Both the position numbers and the translations under genes were made by a program. From the NCBI RefSeq assembly GCF_030852425.1, contig NZ_NSDM01000007.1:248001-312000 (forward strand): a DNA stretch of 64,000 bases, read 5' to 3'. The DNA is from Saccharothrix longispora (GTDB lineage: Bacteria > Actinomycetota > Actinomycetes > Mycobacteriales > Pseudonocardiaceae). Numbering within the stretch: position 1 is the stretch's first letter; each line of letters starts with the position of its first letter. Below the pieces are notes generated by a model. It had not been told where the DNA came from. It searched no databases and saw nothing but the letters and a program-made list of their open reading frames with translations. This document shows positions 60,786 through 64,000 of the stretch, in pieces.

Positions 60786-61823
60786 CTACGCGGGTGGAAT
60801 GCGCGCGTTGGCGGCGGAAAGCGCCTGGCGCGCCTCGGAAACCAGCCGGGCGACCACCTCGGCCGCCGGAGCCGGACGGACCAGCGGGTAGGTCTGACCG
60901 GCCCACATCGACATCAGCTCGGGGTCCCCGGTCGCCCGCACCGGCCTGGTCAGGTGGTGCACCTCCGGGTACGCCGCCGGGGCCGCGCCCTCGTTCTCGC
61001 TGAGGAACCTGTTCACCAGGCCCCGCGCCGGTCGGCCGCTGAACGCCCTGGTCAGCGCGGTCCGCCGGGTGCCCTCGGCGAGCGCCTGGCGGTGCGCGGC
61101 CGACGTGCCCGCCTCGGGCGTGGCCAGGAACGCGGTGCCGAGCTGCGCCGCGACGGCCCCGGCGGTGAGCACGGCGGCCACGTCGGCGCCGTGGACCAGG
61201 CCACCGGTCGCGATCAGCGGCAGGTCCACCCGGCCGCGGACCAGGCGGAGCGCGGCCAGCACGCCGAACAGCTCGCCGCCGCCGGGCGAGACTCCGTCGT
61301 CGGCGAACGTGCCGCGGTGCCCGCCCGCGTCGCAGCCCTGCACGCACAACGCGTCCGCGCCAACCCGGTCTGCCTGCACGGCCTCCTGCGGCGTGGTCAC
61401 GGTCACCACGACCGTGCTGCCCGCCGCGTGCAGGCGGTGGACGTCCTCGGGCGCGGGCAGGCCGAAGGTGAACGACACCACCGGCACCCGCAGCGCCATC
61501 ACCAGTTCCAGCTTCGCGACGTAGGCGTCGTCGTCCCAGCGCGGCTCGCCCGGTTCGGCCGGCGATTGCGCGCGCACCCGCTCCCGGTAGCCGGCCAGGT
61601 CGGCGGTGGAGCGCGGGCCGGGCACGAACAGGTTCACGCCGAACGGGCGGTCGGTGAGCCCCGTGGTGGCGGTGACCTGCTCGGCGACCGCCTCCACCGA
61701 CAGGTAGCCGGCGGCGAGGAAGCCGAGCCCGCCCGCTCTCGCCACCTCCGCGACGAGGCGCGGTGTCGACGCGCCGCCGGCCATGGGGGCGGCGATGACG
61801 GGCACTTCGAGGCGGTCCAGCAT
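60786..61823 (-). CDS. nitronate monooxygenase-like FMN enzyme
   Basis: 345 residues of the TIM-barrel NMO/2-nitropropane dioxygenase family. Seen: the start VPVIAAPMAGGASTPRLVAE, CVQGCDAGGHRGTFADDG with the catalytic histidine and phosphate-binding glycines, PLIATGGLVHGADVAAVLTA and LGTAFLATPEAG. It oxidises alkyl nitronates in characterised class members; others are enoyl reductases. ATG at 61823. Likely co-transcribed with the DUF885 gene. Confidence 0.92.
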   Translation of the reverse strand: MLDRLEVPVIAAPMAGGASTPRLVAEVARAGGLGFLAAGYLSVEAVAEQVTATTGLTDRPFGVNLFVPGPRSTADLAGYRERVRAQSPAEPGEPRWDDDAYVAKLELVMALRVPVVSFTFGLPAPEDVHRLHAAGSTVVVTVTTPQEAVQADRVGADALCVQGCDAGGHRGTFADDGVSPGGGELFGVLAALRLVRGRVDLPLIATGGLVHGADVAAVLTAGAVAAQLGTAFLATPEAGTSAAHRQALAEGTRRTALTRAFSGRPARGLVNRFLSENEGAAPAAYPEVHHLTRPVRATGDPELMSMWAGQTYPLVRPAPAAEVVARLVSEARQALSAANARIPPA

Positions 61824-61913
61824 GGACGCGACGATATCCCGCGATCGGGCGGGGAGCGCCTGCCCGCCTCGGGCGCCGGCCCGGTGGACGTGGCGTGGGC
61901 GGTCGCCGAGGAC

Positions 61914-61951
61914 GCGCCGTCCCTCCCGCGGTGCGGCGGGAGGGACGGCGC
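61914..61951 (-). terminator. hairpin terminator of the chitinase gene
   Basis: Perfect 16-bp stem GCGCCGTCCCTCCCGC / GCGGGAGGGACGGCGC with a six-base loop, nine bases after the chitinase stop. Confidence 0.8.
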
Positions 61952-61959
61952 CCGCCGCG

Positions 61960-63408
61960 CTACGGCAGCGTGTCCAGGTGCGGGGCCACGGTGTTGGCGA
62001 ACTGCCAGTTGTTCGAGGCGTCCCAGTTGATCGACCACGTCATCGCGCCGCGGATGCCGGGCCACGTCCGCGCGGGCTTGAACGACCCGCAGTTCGTGCC
62101 CTTGGCGAGGCAGTTGAGCGCCGCGTTGACGTTGGCGGGCGACTGGTAGCCGCCGCCCGCGCCCGACGGCGAGGCGGGCAGGCCGAGGCCGACCTGGTCG
62201 GGCCGCAGGCCGTTCTGGAGCTGGATGCAGGCGAGCGCGACGAGGAAGTCGACCGTGCCCTGCGAGTACACCTTCTGGTCGCAGCCGAGCATCGACCCCG
62301 AGTTGTAGTACTGCATGTTGACGACGGTCAGGATGTCCTTCACGGCCAGCGCCAGCTTGAAGTACTCGGACTGCGTCGACTGCATGTCGATGGTCTGCGG
62401 CGCCATCGCGATGACCCTGCCGCCGCCCGCGCTGATGCTGCGCAGCGCCTGCGCCATGTAGGTCGCGTTGACGCCGTTCTCCAGGTCGATGTCCACGCCG
62501 TCGAAGCCGTAGTTCGCGATCAGGGCCTTCACGCTGTTCGCGAAGTTCGTGGCGGCGGTGGAGTTGCCGACGCTGATCGTGCCCTTCTCGCCGCCGACCG
62601 AGATGATCACCTTCTGGCCGCGGGACTGGAGGGTGCGCACGTCGGCCTTGAACTGGGCGTCGGTGTAGCCGCCGAGCTTGCTCGACAGCGTCGGGTCGAG
62701 GGTGAACGCGACCGCGCCCGGCGTGGTGGTCGCGTCGGCGAACGCCACGGCCACGATGTCGTAGGTGGTGGGCACGTCGGCGAGCTTGAGCAGCCGCGAG
62801 CCGTTGTCGAAGTTGTGCCAGTAGCCGGTGAGGGCGTGCTTCGGCAGTGACGGGTCCGGGTTGCCCGGCGTGGTGGTCGTCGTGGTCGTCGTCGTGGTCG
62901 TGCTGGTCGGCGGGGTGCCCGGGCCGTCGAGGCTCACGTCGTCGACGTGGAAGGCGGGCTGGCCGTACCAGCCGTGCACGTACACCGTGACGCTCGTGGT
63001 GTTGCCGGTGGTGAAGTCCAGGTTCAGCTGGCCGAAGCCCGCCGAGCCCGGCGTCCAGGTGCTCTTGTCACCGCTGCCCGTGCCGGTCACGCCGAGGTAC
63101 ACGTAGCTGCCCTGCACCCACGCGCTCAGCTTGTACGCCGTGTTGGCCTTCACGGTGACGGTCTGCTGGCAGCGCGCGTTGTCCTGCCCGGCGGGGGTGC
63201 CGACCAGGGCGTGCGACCCGCTGCGCTTGGGCGTGGTGACCACACCGGTCCCCGCGCCGCACGTCCACCCGCTCGTGCTGCCCTCGAACCCCGGGTTGGC
63301 GAGCAGGTTGGCGGCCGACGCGCTGCCGACCACCACCAGGGCCAGGCCCGTGATCGCCAGCAGTCCGGCCAGCACCGCGCCCAGCGCGCGTCTCGTCCTC
63401 GAAGCCAC
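61960..63408 (-). CDS. secreted chitinase, GH18 with N-terminal carbohydrate-binding domain
   Basis: 482 residues. A signal peptide (GAVLAGLLAITGLALVVVGS, cut near ASAAN) precedes a jelly-roll domain of about 130 residues (NLLANPGFEGSTSGWTC to AFHVDDVSLDG), a linker with eleven consecutive threonines, and a GH18 barrel. The catalytic motif is FDGVDIDLEN (DxxDxDxE). The product hydrolyses chitin outside the cell. The frame is open to 63438, but GTG 63408 follows GGAGG by five bases. A DasR-like site and a TTGACA box lie upstream, and a strong hairpin follows. Confidence 0.95.
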   Translation of the reverse strand: MASRTRRALGAVLAGLLAITGLALVVVGSASAANLLANPGFEGSTSGWTCGAGTGVVTTPKRSGSHALVGTPAGQDNARCQQTVTVKANTAYKLSAWVQGSYVYLGVTGTGSGDKSTWTPGSAGFGQLNLDFTTGNTTSVTVYVHGWYGQPAFHVDDVSLDGPGTPPTSTTTTTTTTTTTPGNPDPSLPKHALTGYWHNFDNGSRLLKLADVPTTYDIVAVAFADATTTPGAVAFTLDPTLSSKLGGYTDAQFKADVRTLQSRGQKVIISVGGEKGTISVGNSTAATNFANSVKALIANYGFDGVDIDLENGVNATYMAQALRSISAGGGRVIAMAPQTIDMQSTQSEYFKLALAVKDILTVVNMQYYNSGSMLGCDQKVYSQGTVDFLVALACIQLQNGLRPDQVGLGLPASPSGAGGGYQSPANVNAALNCLAKGTNCGSFKPARTWPGIRGAMTWSINWDASNNWQFANTVAPHLDTLP

Positions 63409-63470
63409 GTCCACCTCCACGTTCTCTCCGGCGGCCACGCCCAGCTCGGGTGACGCGGGCCACTCGAAAA

Positions 63471-63482
63471 TGGACTAGACCA
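63471..63482. promoter_or_regulatory. DasR-like (dre) site upstream of the chitinase
   Basis: TGGACTAGACCA matches 11 of 12 bases of the dre core TGGTCTAGACCA as I remember it. It lies downstream of TTGACA (complement of 63491-63496) on the minus strand, in the -35 to -10 spacer, where a repressor would block the chitinase promoter. Confidence 0.68.
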
Positions 63483-63515
63483 ATAGGTCTTGTCAAGCCT
63501 GTGAACAATGGTCCG

Positions 63516-63950
63516 ATGACGTTCACCGTTGATGACGCCATCCGGATCGCCAGAGCGGCCCACGAGGGGCAGGTCGACAAGTCGGGCAAGCCCTACATCG
63601 GCCACCCCCTGCGCGTGATGAGCACGGTGTCCGGCGAGCACGCCCGGATGGCCGCCGTGCTGCACGACGTCCTGGAGGACACCGACCTGACCGCGGACGA
63701 CCTGCGCGCCGCCGGGTGCCCTCCCGAGGTGGTGGACACGGTGGTCGCGCTGAGCCACCTCCCCGGCGAGCCGCGCGAGGACTACCTCGAGCGCGCGCTG
63801 ACCGACCCCGTGGCGGTCGTCGTGAAGCGGGCGGACATCGCCGACAACATGTCGCCACCCCGGCTCGCGCTGCTCGACCAGGCCACCCAGGAGCGGTTGC
63901 GGAAGAAGTACGCGCACTCGCTCGACGTGCTCGGCCGCGGCGCGCGGTGA
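63516..63950 (+). CDS. MESH1-like HD-domain (p)ppGpp hydrolase
   Basis: 144 residues, a single HD domain. Seen: ARAAHEGQVDKSGKPYIGHP with the first metal histidines, AAVLHDVLEDTDLTADDL with the HD pair and the ED that follows it, and VKRADIADNMSPPRL with the last aspartate. This is the pattern of small alarmone hydrolases, with no synthetase domain. The ATG at 63516 has no strong ribosome site. It is divergent from the chitinase, and the two share a gap of 107 bases. Activity on (p)ppGpp is inferred; other nucleotides are possible. Confidence 0.9.
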   Translation: MTFTVDDAIRIARAAHEGQVDKSGKPYIGHPLRVMSTVSGEHARMAAVLHDVLEDTDLTADDLRAAGCPPEVVDTVVALSHLPGEPREDYLERALTDPVAVVVKRADIADNMSPPRLALLDQATQERLRKKYAHSLDVLGRGAR

Positions 63951-64000
63951 ACACTTCCCAACGCGGGCGTCACCCGCCCGTCATCCCCGGGGGATGATCA

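Noticed and set aside
62860-62910. Tandem repeat resembling a CRISPR or microsatellite
   Set aside because: The repeated GTCGTG-type bases encode the threonine linker of the chitinase on the minus strand; it is a coding low-complexity stretch.

Overview
This window is high-GC DNA (GTG starts are frequent, stop/start overlaps of the GTGA and ATGA type are common) from an actinomycete. The families present (XRE-DUF5753/DUF397 pair, ECF41 sigma factor, serpin, P450-ferredoxin pair, DasR-like chitinase site) and the mycobacteria-like order of core genes suggest Pseudonocardiales, for example a Saccharothrix- or Actinosynnema-like organism. That placement is inference. Several blocks follow the order I remember from Mycobacterium tuberculosis: dnaG/dgt, then glyS-smtB-zur-(YbjN-like)-uppS-recO-era-CNNM protein-ybeY-phoH-rsmE-dnaJ2-hrcA, then hemW-sir-cysH-sirohydrochlorin chelatase.

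Layout. 1-9 kb is accessory: the 5' part of an ABC ATPase gene (cut by the window edge) diverges from a P450-ferredoxin operon; then a MazF-type toxin/antitoxin pair, a cell-surface cluster (frameshifted deacetylase/glycosyltransferase, a 28-residue membrane peptide, a DUF6542-like protein and a divergent LCP protein), a small secreted SH3-like protein, tRNA-Met, an MpaB-type oxygenase and tRNA-Asn. 9-17 kb holds a trans-aconitate methyltransferase, dnaG, an ECF41 sigma factor with its convergent carboxymuconolactone-decarboxylase target, a serpin and dgt. 17-25 kb is accessory (DUF218, peptidase E, two small unknown proteins, XRE/DUF397, SulP, AraC/DUF1772) with two decayed stretches.

25-45 kb is mostly core: glyS, an SmtB-Zur zinc-sensing operon facing a putative permease module, a HEPN-type gene inserted in the core, a long minus-strand series from phoH to the small gene after uppS, HIT, a frameshifted hydrolase, and hrcA-dnaJ-rsmE ending in a strong terminator. 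45-54.4 kb is the sulfur assimilation operon: a short leader peptide, sulfite reductase, a small zinc ribbon, cysH, cysD, cysN, a three-gene ABC importer and a sirohydrochlorin chelatase. Together these genes import a sulfur source, activate sulfate, reduce it to sulfide and metallate the siroheme precursor the reductase needs. 54.4-64 kb carries a MarR/DJ-1 pair with tandem operators, an enoyl-CoA hydratase, a secreted RNase with a barstar inhibitor, assorted redox enzymes, a DUF885 metalloprotein, a secreted chitinase with a DasR-like site, and a MESH1-like HD protein.

No CRISPR array, insertion sequence, rRNA or replication origin was seen. The strongest points for follow-up are the ECF41 promoter plus ribosome-site hairpin, the sulfur leader peptide, the HEPN gene, two single-base frameshifts in otherwise intact genes, and the zinc module.
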